Source: Pseudomonas promysalinigenes
GTDB taxonomy: Bacteria > Pseudomonadota > Gammaproteobacteria > Pseudomonadales > Pseudomonadaceae
Assembly: GCF_014269025.2 (NCBI RefSeq)
Contig: NZ_CP077094.1
Location: forward strand, 3,286,001-3,350,000
Direction: 5' to 3'
DNA length: 64,000 nucleotides
Under the pieces are notes generated by a model, which was given only the letters and a program-made list of their open reading frames with translations, had not been told where the DNA came from and ran no database searches. A program made the position numbers and the translations under genes. This document shows positions 55,567 through 64,000 of this stretch, one piece after another (within the stretch, counting starts at the first letter, position 1; each line of letters opens with the position of its first letter).

Positions 55567-58390
55567 TGAGGGCCTCCTTGATGCGGGCTGGGGTGATGGG
55601 TAGATCGCGTACGCGCTTGCCAATGGCATGCGCCACGGCGTTGCCGATGGCACCGACGACCGGGATCATCACCACTTCGGCGATACCTTTGGACGGGTCG
55701 GTCGGTGACAGCGGCGGGAGGATTTCGCTGGTCTGCTCCCACACCGCCACATCCCGTGCATGGGGCAGCCGGTAGCGGTTGAAGTTCCAGTCACCTTCAC
55801 CGGGCCCACCTTCGTGAAGCGGCATTTCTTCGGTCAACGCATGGCCAATGCCCATGGCGATGCCGCCTTCGAGCTGGCCTTTGACCAACTCAGGCACAAG
55901 CACGCGGCCACACTCGACCCAGCTGTGGTGGTTGAGCACCTGGACTTCATGGGTGCCCTTGTTGACCTTGATCTCGACGATGGTCGCCACGGGGCTGTAG
56001 TAAGTGACCATGGCATTGTTCAGTTGAGTGACTGGGTAAGCGGCGTTCTGCCGGTCGAGCAAGTGATACCCATGGCTGCTCATCTGCGCCTTCTTGGCAT
56101 TGACTGCACCGTCACCGTACTTCACCGCGACGGCATCGAGAGGGAAGCGCTCGCGCACGCCATCGATAACAAAGTCGGCCTCGGCCCAGCTCCAGCGGTT
56201 GAAACCATGCACGCTGACGCCGGTCACCAGGCCCATTTCGTGGGCCTTGCTTGCCAACTGGGCGAACGGGATCGGTGCCAGGCCGTTGCCGGTCAATTCG
56301 CCGTTGACCCATACCGCATTCTCACGGCGCACCACCAGCGGGTTGGCCTGGCCGCCGTGCGGGCCTTGGCTCCAGATGGCCATGGCCGCCGGCCACAGGC
56401 CGTGATTGAACAGCACGCGGGCTGCTTCACGGGTGGCATGGCTGAAATAGAACGCCGAGTTGGTGGCCGAGGACGGCGAGGCCAGCTTGCCGACCCAGCG
56501 CGGGTTGCGCAGCGCGGCGTCCTGATCGGCCTGGCTGATCAGGTACGGGTTGCCACTGGTGGTCAACTGCAACTCCGGCCATTCGGTGACCGCGGTCTTG
56601 ACCTCATCGGCCGAACGGCCAAGGAAGTCACTGACCACCAGCGCCTGGGAGGTGGACATGCCCGTGCCCAGTTCGGTGCCGATATGACGCAGGCTGATGC
56701 GCCCGTCGGCGCTGAACTCGACACTGGCCATCGGCGCCTCGGATCCGGTGCCGAAGTCTTTCTGGCAGATGGCGAAGCCGACGCCGTACCAATGGTCAGG
56801 GTCTTTGGCGTCCATCTGCTGCTTGCGCGCATCGCGGTTGCGCCACCACTCGTGCACAGCAGCCTTGTCGAGAATCTCATAAAGGCGAAGCGCACCGGCA
56901 GGGACCGCCCCCTGGGTGTTTTTCATGCCCGACTTGAGCGCATTGGCGCGGCGCAGGTCGATGGCATCGACGCCCAGGCGACCGGCGACTTCGTCAACCA
57001 TCATTTCGGTAGCGGCCATGCTCTGCAAAGTGCCGTAGCCGCGCATGGAGCCTGCCTCGACCCCCCGGGAGAAGTAAGCGGTCACCGACAGGTCATTCTG
57101 CGGCATATAGTAAATCGATTGCGCTGCGGTGGCGCCCACCGCAGCCACCGATGGGCTGTAATTGATCCGCCCGCCCCCGTCGCAGCTCATGTCGGCGCGG
57201 AATATCTTGAAACTGTTGTCCTTCTTGTCCACCGCAAGTTGGTAACGGATATCGAAAGCATGGCGCTTGATGCCGCTCTGGAACTGCTCGTAGCGGTCGT
57301 TGGCCAGTCGGATCGGCACCCCGGCGCCATATAGGGCAGCGACAGCCGCGTAAAAGACAAAAATATTGTTGTCTTTGGAGCCGTAGCCCACGGTGTAGCC
57401 CGGGTGCATGTTCAGATTGTTCAAGGCAAACCGAGACGGCTTGATCATGTGCACGCATTCCTGCGCCACCTCGAACGGGCACTGGGTCGCGACCACGAAG
57501 TGCAGCGTGCCGCTGGCTGGGTCGTACCAGCCATTGCCATTGTCCGGTTCGAGCGCAGCAGGCTCGATCGACGGCGTTTTATAGCGCTCGTCGAACACCA
57601 GCCAGTCCTCAGGTGGGTTGTCCAGCTGCTCGCCCATGCGCTTGGCATAGAACAGCCCCTGCTCGGTGAGGTCGCCGTGCTGATTGGGCGATTTGGACCA
57701 CACCGGTTTGCGGTTGAGGATGGTGGGGAACAGCATGGAGTTCTTCAGGCTCGAGAACTCGTCTTCGTCAAACGGCGTGGCCCCGCCAACGCGCACGAAG
57801 CGGAAGCTGCCATACGGGTCGCGCTGGTAGAGCGGTGCCTGAGCGCCGTACTGAATGGCCTTATCGTTGAACTGCAGCTTGCGCTTGGCCTGGCGGAACC
57901 GCTCGAAGTCGTGCCAGATCAGGATCGCCACCGGGTGGCCGATGAACATCGGCACCTGCCCAGGCGGCAGCAGTGGGTCGGGCGAATGCGCCTCTGGCCA
58001 GACGATGCCGTCTTTGGCCAGGTCAGCTGCGGTGACTACACGATCCGGCTGCAGGTCGTTGCCCAGCAGGCTCAAATCATGGCCGGCATAGATACGGTCG
58101 ACCTTGGTCGTCTTGAGCAGCAAAGCATGGCCTTGCTGGGTAGGCCAGCCGGGCATGTCCTTGGCGCGTATGTCGCGTGCGAAGACCTTGTTGCCACAGA
58201 CCTTGGACAGCGCGTCATTACGAAAACGCGCCTTGCCATCGTGGCTCATCCATTTTTGCGGCGAGGTGGTGACGCGCTCCTCCATCAGTGCGGCGAATGC
58301 CTGGCTGCCAAGTGGCGCCATGGTCACGCCGACACCAGCGATCAGGCCGCCTTGCAAGAAGGCGCGCCGGGAAATATCACGGTTGGACAT
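55559..58390 (-). CDS. Tat-exported molybdopterin-binding hydroxylase large subunit
   Basis: 943 residues. The N-terminus is a twin-arginine signal (SRRAFLQGG, hydrophobic core to about residue 33). The rest is a xanthine-oxidase-family molybdenum subunit of the IorB/aldehyde oxidase type, with the molybdopterin regions near RGVEAGSMRGYG and QLEGGIAMGIGHAL and the catalytic Glu in KGIAEVVMIP near the C-terminus. With the 2Fe-2S and cytochrome c subunits it forms a periplasmic dehydrogenase of unknown substrate (aldehydes or N-heterocycles are plausible). Confidence 0.9.
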   Translation of the reverse strand: MSNRDISRRAFLQGGLIAGVGVTMAPLGSQAFAALMEERVTTSPQKWMSHDGKARFRNDALSKVCGNKVFARDIRAKDMPGWPTQQGHALLLKTTKVDRIYAGHDLSLLGNDLQPDRVVTAADLAKDGIVWPEAHSPDPLLPPGQVPMFIGHPVAILIWHDFERFRQAKRKLQFNDKAIQYGAQAPLYQRDPYGSFRFVRVGGATPFDEDEFSSLKNSMLFPTILNRKPVWSKSPNQHGDLTEQGLFYAKRMGEQLDNPPEDWLVFDERYKTPSIEPAALEPDNGNGWYDPASGTLHFVVATQCPFEVAQECVHMIKPSRFALNNLNMHPGYTVGYGSKDNNIFVFYAAVAALYGAGVPIRLANDRYEQFQSGIKRHAFDIRYQLAVDKKDNSFKIFRADMSCDGGGRINYSPSVAAVGATAAQSIYYMPQNDLSVTAYFSRGVEAGSMRGYGTLQSMAATEMMVDEVAGRLGVDAIDLRRANALKSGMKNTQGAVPAGALRLYEILDKAAVHEWWRNRDARKQQMDAKDPDHWYGVGFAICQKDFGTGSEAPMASVEFSADGRISLRHIGTELGTGMSTSQALVVSDFLGRSADEVKTAVTEWPELQLTTSGNPYLISQADQDAALRNPRWVGKLASPSSATNSAFYFSHATREAARVLFNHGLWPAAMAIWSQGPHGGQANPLVVRRENAVWVNGELTGNGLAPIPFAQLASKAHEMGLVTGVSVHGFNRWSWAEADFVIDGVRERFPLDAVAVKYGDGAVNAKKAQMSSHGYHLLDRQNAAYPVTQLNNAMVTYYSPVATIVEIKVNKGTHEVQVLNHHSWVECGRVLVPELVKGQLEGGIAMGIGHALTEEMPLHEGGPGEGDWNFNRYRLPHARDVAVWEQTSEILPPLSPTDPSKGIAEVVMIPVVGAIGNAVAHAIGKRVRDLPITPARIKEALNG

Positions 58391-58670
58391 GCTTGATCCT
58401 CTGGGCAGAAGAGTTTCTGCCCATCTTTTTTGATTCTTGTGCGGGGAACTTGGCAGGGATAACGCCTTGTTGCCTAAGCCATAGAAATTGACTCTCGCGT
58501 CAACTTTACAACAAGAGAGCGAGCATAAGCAAAGTCAAGCCGACAATATGTCGCGGTATGTCTAAGCCCGACATACCCTGCGTTAGCAATGGCTTAGGCA
58601 GTAACGGTTAACCTTGAGTTAATCGACCAGAGCCAGCATGGCCACCACTGCGAAACACCAAGGCGAATAC
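58391..58670. promoter_or_regulatory. Divergent intergenic region with nested inverted repeats
   Basis: Between the hydroxylase and dsbD-like operons. Outer repeat TGCCTAAGCCAT (58471-58482) / ATGGCTTAGGCA (58589-58600), and inner repeat GGTATGTC (58555-58562) / GACATACC (58570-58577). These are candidate operators; no ORF was seen. Confidence 0.5.
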
Positions 58671-60383
58671 ATGCGCACCCTCCTACTACTGCTGACGTTC
58701 ATGCTGGCCGGCCCTTTGCAGGCCAACCCATTCGACGTCAAACCTGATTTCCTGCCAGTCAACCAGGCGTTCGTGCTGACCCACGACCGTCAGGCCGATG
58801 GCCAGATGCGCCTGTATTTCCAGATCAAACAGGGTTACTACCTGTACCAGAAGCGCCTGAAGTTCGACGGCCTGGCCATCGATCAGCAACCGCAGTTGCC
58901 AGCCGGGCTGAATCATCACGACGAGTTTTTCGGTGACAGCACGGTCTACCGTGACCAGCTCGAACTACTGATCCCGGCTAGCGCCCAAGGCCAGCTGCAG
59001 CTCGGCTGGCAGGGGTGTGCCGATGCCGGGCTGTGCTATCCACCGCAGACCACCACCATCGACTTGGGCGGCGACGACGCCCCAGCCTCCGAGCAAGCCA
59101 GCGACCAAGCACTGGCCAGCGGCTTGCAGAGCGCCAGCCTGGCCTGGAGCCTGCTGGCATTTTTTGGCCTTGGTTTGCTGCTGGCGTTCACGCCCTGCTC
59201 GCTGCCGATGCTGCCGATACTAGCAGGCTTGGTCCTAGGCAATGGCGCTAGCGCAAGACGTGGCTGGCTTTTGGCCGGTGTCTACGTCTTGAGTATGGCG
59301 CTGGTCTATGCGGCTTTAGGTGTGGTCGCAGCGCTGCTAGGCGCCAGCCTGCAGGCGTGGTTGCAGCAACCCTGGCTGCTGGGAAGCCTGGCTGGCCTGT
59401 TCATCCTGCTCGCCCTGCCGATGTTCGGCGCTTTCGAACTGCAACTGCCGGCCGCCCTGCGCGATCGCCTCGACCGCGCCGGGCAAGGCACGCGCGGTGG
59501 CAACCTGTATGGTGCAGCGTTACTCGGTGCGTTGTCCGGTTTGCTGCTGGGCCCATGCATGACTGCACCATTGGCAGGTGCGCTGCTGTACATCGCGCAA
59601 AGCGGCGATGTGGCGCAAGGCGCCTTGGTGCTATTCAGTCTTGGGTTGGGCATGGGTGTGCCGCTGTTGCTGCTCGTGACACTGGGCAACCGTTATCTGC
59701 CACGCCCTGGGGCATGGATGGAGCGGGTCAAAGGCGTATTCGGCTTCGTGTTCCTGGCCATGGCCCTGTACACGGTGCGCAGCCTGCTTGCAGCACCTGT
59801 GGTGTTGGCCCTGAGCGGCGCCTGGCTGATTGCCTTGGGCTGGGCGGCCTGGCCAGCGCTGCAACGCTTGCCGGCGCTGCGCGCGTTACCGCTGCTGGGG
59901 GCATTGTGGGGAGTGTTGCTGCTGGTCGGTGCGGCCGCTGGCGGGGACAACCTTTGGCAACCGCTGCGGCCTTTGGCCGGCAGTGCAGTCAGCACACGGC
60001 TGGCAGAACCCGACGAGCCTTTCGTCACGGTCAGCAGCCCCGAGGCTTTGCAACGTGAACTTGATGCGGCCAAGGCCCGCGGGCAGTGGGTCATGATCGA
60101 CTATTACGCCGATTGGTGCGTGTCGTGCAAGGTCATGGAAAAGCAAGTGTTCAGCCGCCCAGACGTTCAGGCAAGCCTGGCGGGCGTGCATTTGTTACGC
60201 CTTGACGTAACGGCCGACTCCTCCGCCAGCCGTGCCCTGCTGCAACGCTATCAAGTCCCTGGTCCACCGAGCATTGTCTGGCTCGGACCAGAGGGTGACG
60301 AACGCCGTGCAAGGCGTATCACTGGCGAAGTGGACGCGGCTTCATTTGTGCAACATTGGACCCAAACCCGGAGCCAAGGCTGA
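58671..60383 (+). CDS. Thiol:disulfide interchange protein DsbD-like
   Basis: 570 residues from the ATG at 58671, which starts a good signal peptide (M-R-T-L-L-L-L-L-T-F); an ATG at 58638 is possible. N-terminal periplasmic domain with cysteines in CADAGLCYPP, eight membrane helices with CSLPMLPILAG and GPCMTAPLAGALL, and a C-terminal thioredoxin domain with active site CVSC (ADWCVSCK). It transfers reducing power to periplasmic thiol enzymes. It overlaps the next gene by one base. Confidence 0.9.
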   Translation: MRTLLLLLTFMLAGPLQANPFDVKPDFLPVNQAFVLTHDRQADGQMRLYFQIKQGYYLYQKRLKFDGLAIDQQPQLPAGLNHHDEFFGDSTVYRDQLELLIPASAQGQLQLGWQGCADAGLCYPPQTTTIDLGGDDAPASEQASDQALASGLQSASLAWSLLAFFGLGLLLAFTPCSLPMLPILAGLVLGNGASARRGWLLAGVYVLSMALVYAALGVVAALLGASLQAWLQQPWLLGSLAGLFILLALPMFGAFELQLPAALRDRLDRAGQGTRGGNLYGAALLGALSGLLLGPCMTAPLAGALLYIAQSGDVAQGALVLFSLGLGMGVPLLLLVTLGNRYLPRPGAWMERVKGVFGFVFLAMALYTVRSLLAAPVVLALSGAWLIALGWAAWPALQRLPALRALPLLGALWGVLLLVGAAAGGDNLWQPLRPLAGSAVSTRLAEPDEPFVTVSSPEALQRELDAAKARGQWVMIDYYADWCVSCKVMEKQVFSRPDVQASLAGVHLLRLDVTADSSASRALLQRYQVPGPPSIVWLGPEGDERRARRITGEVDAASFVQHWTQTRSQG

Positions 60384-61219
60384 TGCTGACGGTAACCCTC
60401 GGGCCGCTGACCATGGCCCTCAATCACCTGCTGATGCTCACCGCCCTGGGCGTCGCGTGCCTGGTTGGCTGGTGGGCCGCTCGGCGTGGCGGCCAGAGCC
60501 CGGAGTCGGCGTTGTTCAATCTGTTCCTGGTCGGCCTGCTGTGCGCACGTGTGGGTTTCGTGCTGGCCTACTGGCCGATGTACCGCGGCGACTGGGTGCA
60601 GGTCATCGATATCCGTGATGGGGGTTTTCTGCTCTGGTCAGGCTTGGTCGGCATCGTGCTGGCCACCCTGTGGCAGGGCTGGCGCCAGCCCGGCCTGCGT
60701 CGCCCGCTGGGCTGGGCGCTGCTGAGCGGGGCACTGTTCTGGGGCCTGGCGAGCCTGGGCAGCCACCTGTACAGCAAAGGCACTGCCTTGCCCGAGCTCA
60801 CCTTGCGCAATGCCGCAGGCCAATCCGTAGCCCTGCGCAGTTACCGTGGCAAGCCGTTGGTGATCAACATCTGGGCCACCTGGTGCCCCCCTTGCCGGCG
60901 GGAAATGCCCGTGCTGCAACGGGCCCAAGGCGAATACCCGGATGTGACCTTCCTCTTCGTCAACCAAGGCGAGACGCCGGAAATCGTCACCACCTTCCTT
61001 GCCACCACCGGGCTTAGCCTGACCCATGTGCTGTTCGACGGCACGGGCGCACTGGCTCAGCGAGTAGGCTCCATGGCCCTGCCCACCACCCTGTTCTACG
61101 ACGCCGATGGCCGCCTGATCGGCAGCCATCTGGGCGAACTGTCGCGGGCCAGCCTGCGCCATGCCCTGGAACCCTTCGAGCGGGCCAAAGCGCCCGCCAC
61201 TGCCGCACAAGGAAACTGA
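60383..61219 (+). CDS. Membrane-anchored TlpA/ResA-like thiol oxidoreductase
   Basis: 278 residues. The N-terminal half has about four membrane helices with Lgt-like appearance (LTALGVACLVGWWAARR; GFVLAYWPMYRGDW; GGFLLWSGLVGIVLATLW). It is joined to a C-terminal thioredoxin domain with CPPC (WATWCPPCRREMPVL). It probably receives electrons from the DsbD-like protein encoded one base before. The Lgt-type membrane part fused to a TlpA domain is unusual but recurrent in pseudomonads. Confidence 0.82.
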   Translation: MLTVTLGPLTMALNHLLMLTALGVACLVGWWAARRGGQSPESALFNLFLVGLLCARVGFVLAYWPMYRGDWVQVIDIRDGGFLLWSGLVGIVLATLWQGWRQPGLRRPLGWALLSGALFWGLASLGSHLYSKGTALPELTLRNAAGQSVALRSYRGKPLVINIWATWCPPCRREMPVLQRAQGEYPDVTFLFVNQGETPEIVTTFLATTGLSLTHVLFDGTGALAQRVGSMALPTTLFYDADGRLIGSHLGELSRASLRHALEPFERAKAPATAAQGN

Positions 61220-61220
61220 C

Positions 61221-61979
61221 ATGCGATTGACTGCCCTGATTCCCCTGTCCATGGCCCTGCTTGCCGCCCCGCTGGTGCAGGCCGAAAATCTGCCCAAGGC
61301 GATCCAGCAAATGCAAGCCAAGGGCGCCGAGATCAAGGGCGGCTTCGATGCGCCCAACGGTCTGCGCGGCTATGCCGCCCAGTACCAGAACAATGCCCTA
61401 GCGCTCTACCTGACCCCGGATGGCAAGCACGTGCTGGTCGGCAGCCTGTTCGACGAGCAGGGCAAAGACCTGAGCGCCGAACCTTTGCAGAAGCTGGTGT
61501 ACGCCCCCATGAGCAAAGCACTGTGGGCGAAGATGGAGAGCGCTGCCTGGATTGCCGACGGCAAGGACAGTGCACCGCGCAAGGTCTACCTGTTCAGCGA
61601 CCCGAACTGCCCGTACTGCAACATGTTCTGGGAGCAGGCTCGCCCTTGGGTGGAATCAGGCAAGGTGCAGCTACGCCATATCATGGTTGGCATCATCCGC
61701 GAAGACAGCCCAGGCAAGTCAGCGGCGCTCCTGGCAGCCAAAGAGCCGGCCAAGGCGCTGCATGATCATGAGAAAGCTGGCAAGGCGAGCACTTTGAAGG
61801 CGCTGGACAAGGTCCCGGAAGCCGTGCAACAGAAGTTGGCGGCTAACATGGCGTTGATGGAAGAGATGGGGTTGCAGGCGACGCCGGCGATCTTTTACCA
61901 AGACGAGCAGGGTAGTTTGCAGAGCCAGCAAGGCGCGCCGCGGCCGGAGTTGCTTGGGAAGATTCTTGGTAAGCGGTAG
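61221..61979 (+). CDS. dsbG: Periplasmic disulfide isomerase/chaperone DsbG-like
   Basis: 252 residues with a signal peptide (cleavage after V-Q-A, about residue 20). N-terminal dimerisation domain, then a thioredoxin fold with active site C-P-Y-C (DPNCPYCNMFW) and the cis-Pro region ATPAIFY. It fits DsbC/DsbG, which reduce wrong disulfides or sulfenic acids, recharged by the DsbD-like protein two genes before. It starts 1 bp after the TlpA gene. Confidence 0.87.
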   Translation: MRLTALIPLSMALLAAPLVQAENLPKAIQQMQAKGAEIKGGFDAPNGLRGYAAQYQNNALALYLTPDGKHVLVGSLFDEQGKDLSAEPLQKLVYAPMSKALWAKMESAAWIADGKDSAPRKVYLFSDPNCPYCNMFWEQARPWVESGKVQLRHIMVGIIREDSPGKSAALLAAKEPAKALHDHEKAGKASTLKALDKVPEAVQQKLAANMALMEEMGLQATPAIFYQDEQGSLQSQQGAPRPELLGKILGKR

Positions 61980-62004
61980 TGCATGCCTCATGATTTGCGT
62001 TGGC

Positions 62005-62237
62005 GCGTAGATCGAGCGCCGCCCGCGCGGCGCATCGCGAGCTGTGCTCGCTCCTACGTTTGTTTCGGGCCAGTAACGCCTGTGACAGGCGCGCGCGACC
62101 GCCTGGTTTATACGACGCGCTACCGCGCCATGCCCCAAAGCGTCCGCGCGCAGATCCCACAGGATCAATTGGCCCGAAACAAACGTAGGAGCGAGCGCAG
62201 CTCGCGATGCGCCGCGCGGGCGGCGCTCGATCTACGC
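62005..62237. repeat. Long inverted-repeat element, copy 2 (MITE/REPIN-like)
   Basis: A 233 bp element with 68 bp arms (62005-62072 and 62170-62237) differing at one base, around a 97 bp interior. The core arms equal those of copy 1 (51941-52183), while the interior is the reverse complement of the copy-1 interior with scattered differences. The outer 4 bp (GCGT / ACGC) differ from copy 1. It lies between dsbG and pvdL, with only short plain sequence on either side (61980-62268). Confidence 0.85.
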
Positions 62238-62268
62238 AACCCCGCAAAACTCAAGACGTACCTTACCC

Positions 62269-64000
62269 TTACAGCCCCTCCAGCTCGGCCATCAGGTCAC
62301 TCAGCCGATCAATCTTCGCCTCATCCACCTCACGCCCCTGCAACCCACGCACATACTCGGCCAACTCCTCCACCGTGCTGCACTCGAACATCGCTCGCAG
62401 CGGCACGTTCAACTGCAACTGCTTCTGCACCCGCGAGGCAATCTGCGTGGCCAGCAGCGAATGGCCGCCCAGTTCGAAGAAGTTGTCTCGCACACCTACC
62501 CGCTCGGCTTTGAGCACATCGGCCCAAATAGCGGCTAGCACCCCTTCCAGTTCATCGCGCGGCGCCAGGTACGCCTGGCTGTGCTGGGCACCTATCTCGA
62601 TGGCAGGCAATGCCTTGCGGTCGAGCTTGCCGTTGGCGTTGTGGGGCAGGCTGGCGAACCAGGCCCAGTGCAGTGGCACCATGTAGTCCGGGAGCTGTGC
62701 ACGCAGACGCTGTTTGACCTGTTCCAGCAGCGCCCCATCGGCCTCGACGTCCTGATGGGCTACCAGGTAGCCAACCAAATGCTTGCCGTTGGGGCCTTCT
62801 TGTACCCCCACTGCTGCATCGCGAACCTCGGCCTGCTCGTGCAGGCGCGCCTCGATCTCACCCAGTTCGATGCGGTAGCCGCGAATCTTCACTTGGTGGT
62901 CGATACGCCCGACATACTCGAACACTCCGTTCGGGCGCTGCCGGGCCAGGTCCCCGGTACGGTACAGGCGCTCGCCAGGCGCTCCGTGCGGATGCGGGAT
63001 AAAGGCCAGTGCCGTGCGCGCCGGATCGCCAACATAGCCGCGGCCCACGCCGGTGCCGGCAACGCACAACTCGCCCACTGCCCCCAGGGGCACCAGGGCC
63101 TGATCATCGCCGTACAGGTAAAGGCGGTTGTTGTCAGTCGGTGTGCCGATGGGCAGGTAGCTGCCACGGGTCGATTCGCTGTCGACCCGGAAGAAGGCCA
63201 CGTCGTCGGAGCACTCAGCCGGCCCGTAGGCGTTCACCAGGCCTATCTGCGGGTAACGTCGCAGCCATTGCGCCGCCAGCTCCGGCGGCATCGCCTCGCC
63301 GGTGGGCAACATCCAGCGCAGGCCATCGAGCGCCTGGTGGTCGTTGGCCAGCATGCCTTGGATCAGCGAAGGCACGCTTTCCAGGACGGTGATGCCAGTG
63401 GCCTGCACGTGGGCCAGCAATGCGTGTGGGTCATGGGCGATGGCGTTGGGCACGATCTGCACCCTGGCTCCGAACAACGGCGCGGCCAGGAACTGCCAAA
63501 CCGAGATGTCGAAGCTTTGCGATGCGGTCTGGGCGATCACGTCGTGCGCGCTCAACGCCAGGTACGGCACCTTGCTCAACTGGTTGTTGAGCATGCCGCG
63601 CTGCTCGACCATCACACCCTTGGGCAGCCCGGTGGACCCGGAGGTGTAGATCACGTAGGCCAGGTTGTCCGGCCCACTGTGAATGCCTGGGTTGTGGCTG
63701 GCGATGCTGCTGCCCTGCACCTCTTCCCACACCAGCAACTGCGGCCGTGGCACATCGACCAGCTCATCCAGTAACTGGCGAGCCTGCGCGGCGCAGCCCG
63801 CGCTACACACCAATACCGGCGTGCGGCTGAGCGCGACGATGCGCTGCAGGCGCGCCGACGGCAGGCTTGGATCCAGAGGCAGGTAGCCGGCGCCGGCCTT
63901 GAAGCTGCCGACGATCATGCCCAGCAACGGCAAGCCGCGCTCGGCCAGCAAGGCAACAGGCTGGTCGACGGCCACACCCGCCGCGACCAAGGCGTGGCCG
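62269..64000 (-). CDS. pvdL: Pyoverdine NRPS PvdL, last module (partial, runs off the window)
   Basis: The C-terminal 577 or so residues of an NRPS. The 5' part lies beyond position 64000. The visible part is an adenylation domain (A3 [12 protein letters not shown]4 FDISVWQF; A5 NAYGPAE; A8 [16 protein letters not shown]10 NGKLDRKAL) followed by a carrier domain with GGHSLLATQ. No thioesterase domain follows; the protein ends after [12 protein letters not shown]. Reading the pocket gives D-I-W-E-L-T-A-D-D, the L-2,4-diaminobutyrate code. That and the missing TE fit PvdL, whose chain passes to the next pyoverdine synthetase. PvdH in this window supplies the diaminobutyrate. Confidence 0.88.
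   Translation of the reverse strand, partial: GHALVAAGVAVDQPVALLAERGLPLLGMIVGSFKAGAGYLPLDPSLPSARLQRIVALSRTPVLVCSAGCAAQARQLLDELVDVPRPQLLVWEEVQGSSIASHNPGIHSGPDNLAYVIYTSGSTGLPKGVMVEQRGMLNNQLSKVPYLALSAHDVIAQTASQSFDISVWQFLAAPLFGARVQIVPNAIAHDPHALLAHVQATGITVLESVPSLIQGMLANDHQALDGLRWMLPTGEAMPPELAAQWLRRYPQIGLVNAYGPAECSDDVAFFRVDSESTRGSYLPIGTPTDNNRLYLYGDDQALVPLGAVGELCVAGTGVGRGYVGDPARTALAFIPHPHGAPGERLYRTGDLARQRPNGVFEYVGRIDHQVKIRGYRIELGEIEARLHEQAEVRDAAVGVQEGPNGKHLVGYLVAHQDVEADGALLEQVKQRLRAQLPDYMVPLHWAWFASLPHNANGKLDRKALPAIEIGAQHSQAYLAPRDELEGVLAAIWADVLKAERVGVRDNFFELGGHSLLATQIASRVQKQLQLNVPLRAMFECSTVEELAEYVRGLQGREVDEAKIDRLSDLMAELEGL

Noticed and set aside
61983..62513. Open frames running through the inverted-repeat element between dsbG and pvdL, and a similar one in copy 1
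   Set aside because: They are Arg/Ala-rich translations of the GC-rich arms; the arms read open in several frames on both strands.

Overview
The window is a chromosomal segment of a fluorescent Pseudomonas, most likely of the P. putida group. The evidence is the sdhCDAB-sucABCD-lpdG / gltA block, the etfBA / ETF-QO divergon, a pyoverdine locus (pvdRT-opmQ, pvdH, the 3' end of pvdL with a diaminobutyrate code), and dense GC-rich coding with ATGA operon overlaps. No phage, integrase, transposase, CRISPR array, rRNA or tRNA gene was seen.

Layout. 1-2.6 kb: small lipoprotein, DUF599 membrane protein and brnQ. 3-14.3 kb (minus strand): sdhCDAB, sucAB, lpdG and sucCD, driven by a clear sigma70 promoter at 14441-14469. 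gltA diverges from its own promoter at 14584-14611. 16.0-31.7 kb: a 15-gene natural-product island placed tail-to-tail against gltA. 31.7-36.9 kb: START-domain protein, YkgJ-like protein, MocR-type regulator, OmpA/DUF4398 lipoproteins and a periplasmic binding protein. 37-40.9 kb: etfBA and the divergent ETF-QO gene, with a PsrA-type operator. 41-43.5 kb: an MHS transporter, a receiver-like protein lacking its phospho-acceptor, and an ECF sigma factor. 43.6-49.7 kb: pvdRT-opmQ and pvdH, each preceded by a TAAAT-N16-CGT iron-starvation promoter. 49.8-51.8 kb: a two-component system. 52.3-58.4 kb: a Tat-exported molybdenum hydroxylase with its 2Fe-2S subunit, a tri-haem cytochrome c and XdhC/MocA maturation factors. 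58.7-62 kb: a DsbD/TlpA/DsbG redox set. 62.3 kb to the end: the last module of PvdL.

The island at 16-31.7 kb fits the antibiotic promysalin (salicylate + 2-pyrroline-5-carboxylate + 2,8-dihydroxymyristamide). It encodes isochorismate synthase and isochorismate pyruvate lyase, an aryl-AMP ligase with salicylate-type pocket residues, and an A-T protein with a proline code (D-V-Q-F-V-A-H-V-V). It also encodes type II fatty-acid enzymes (ketosynthase, a ketosynthase-like protein without the catalytic Cys, dehydratase, two carriers), two Rieske oxygenases, a ferritin-like di-iron protein, a BAHD/condensation-like acyltransferase, an alpha/beta hydrolase and a glutamine amidotransferase. Promysalin is reported to inhibit succinate dehydrogenase, and here the cluster lies less than 2 kb from sdhC. 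No transporter, regulator or obvious resistance gene lies inside the cluster, so the neighbouring sdh alleles are a natural place to look for self-tolerance.

Two copies of a ~240 bp non-coding element with 68-75 bp inverted arms (51941-52183 and 62005-62237) carry the same interior in opposite orientation. Each sits in a different palindromic flank, like a MITE or REPIN.
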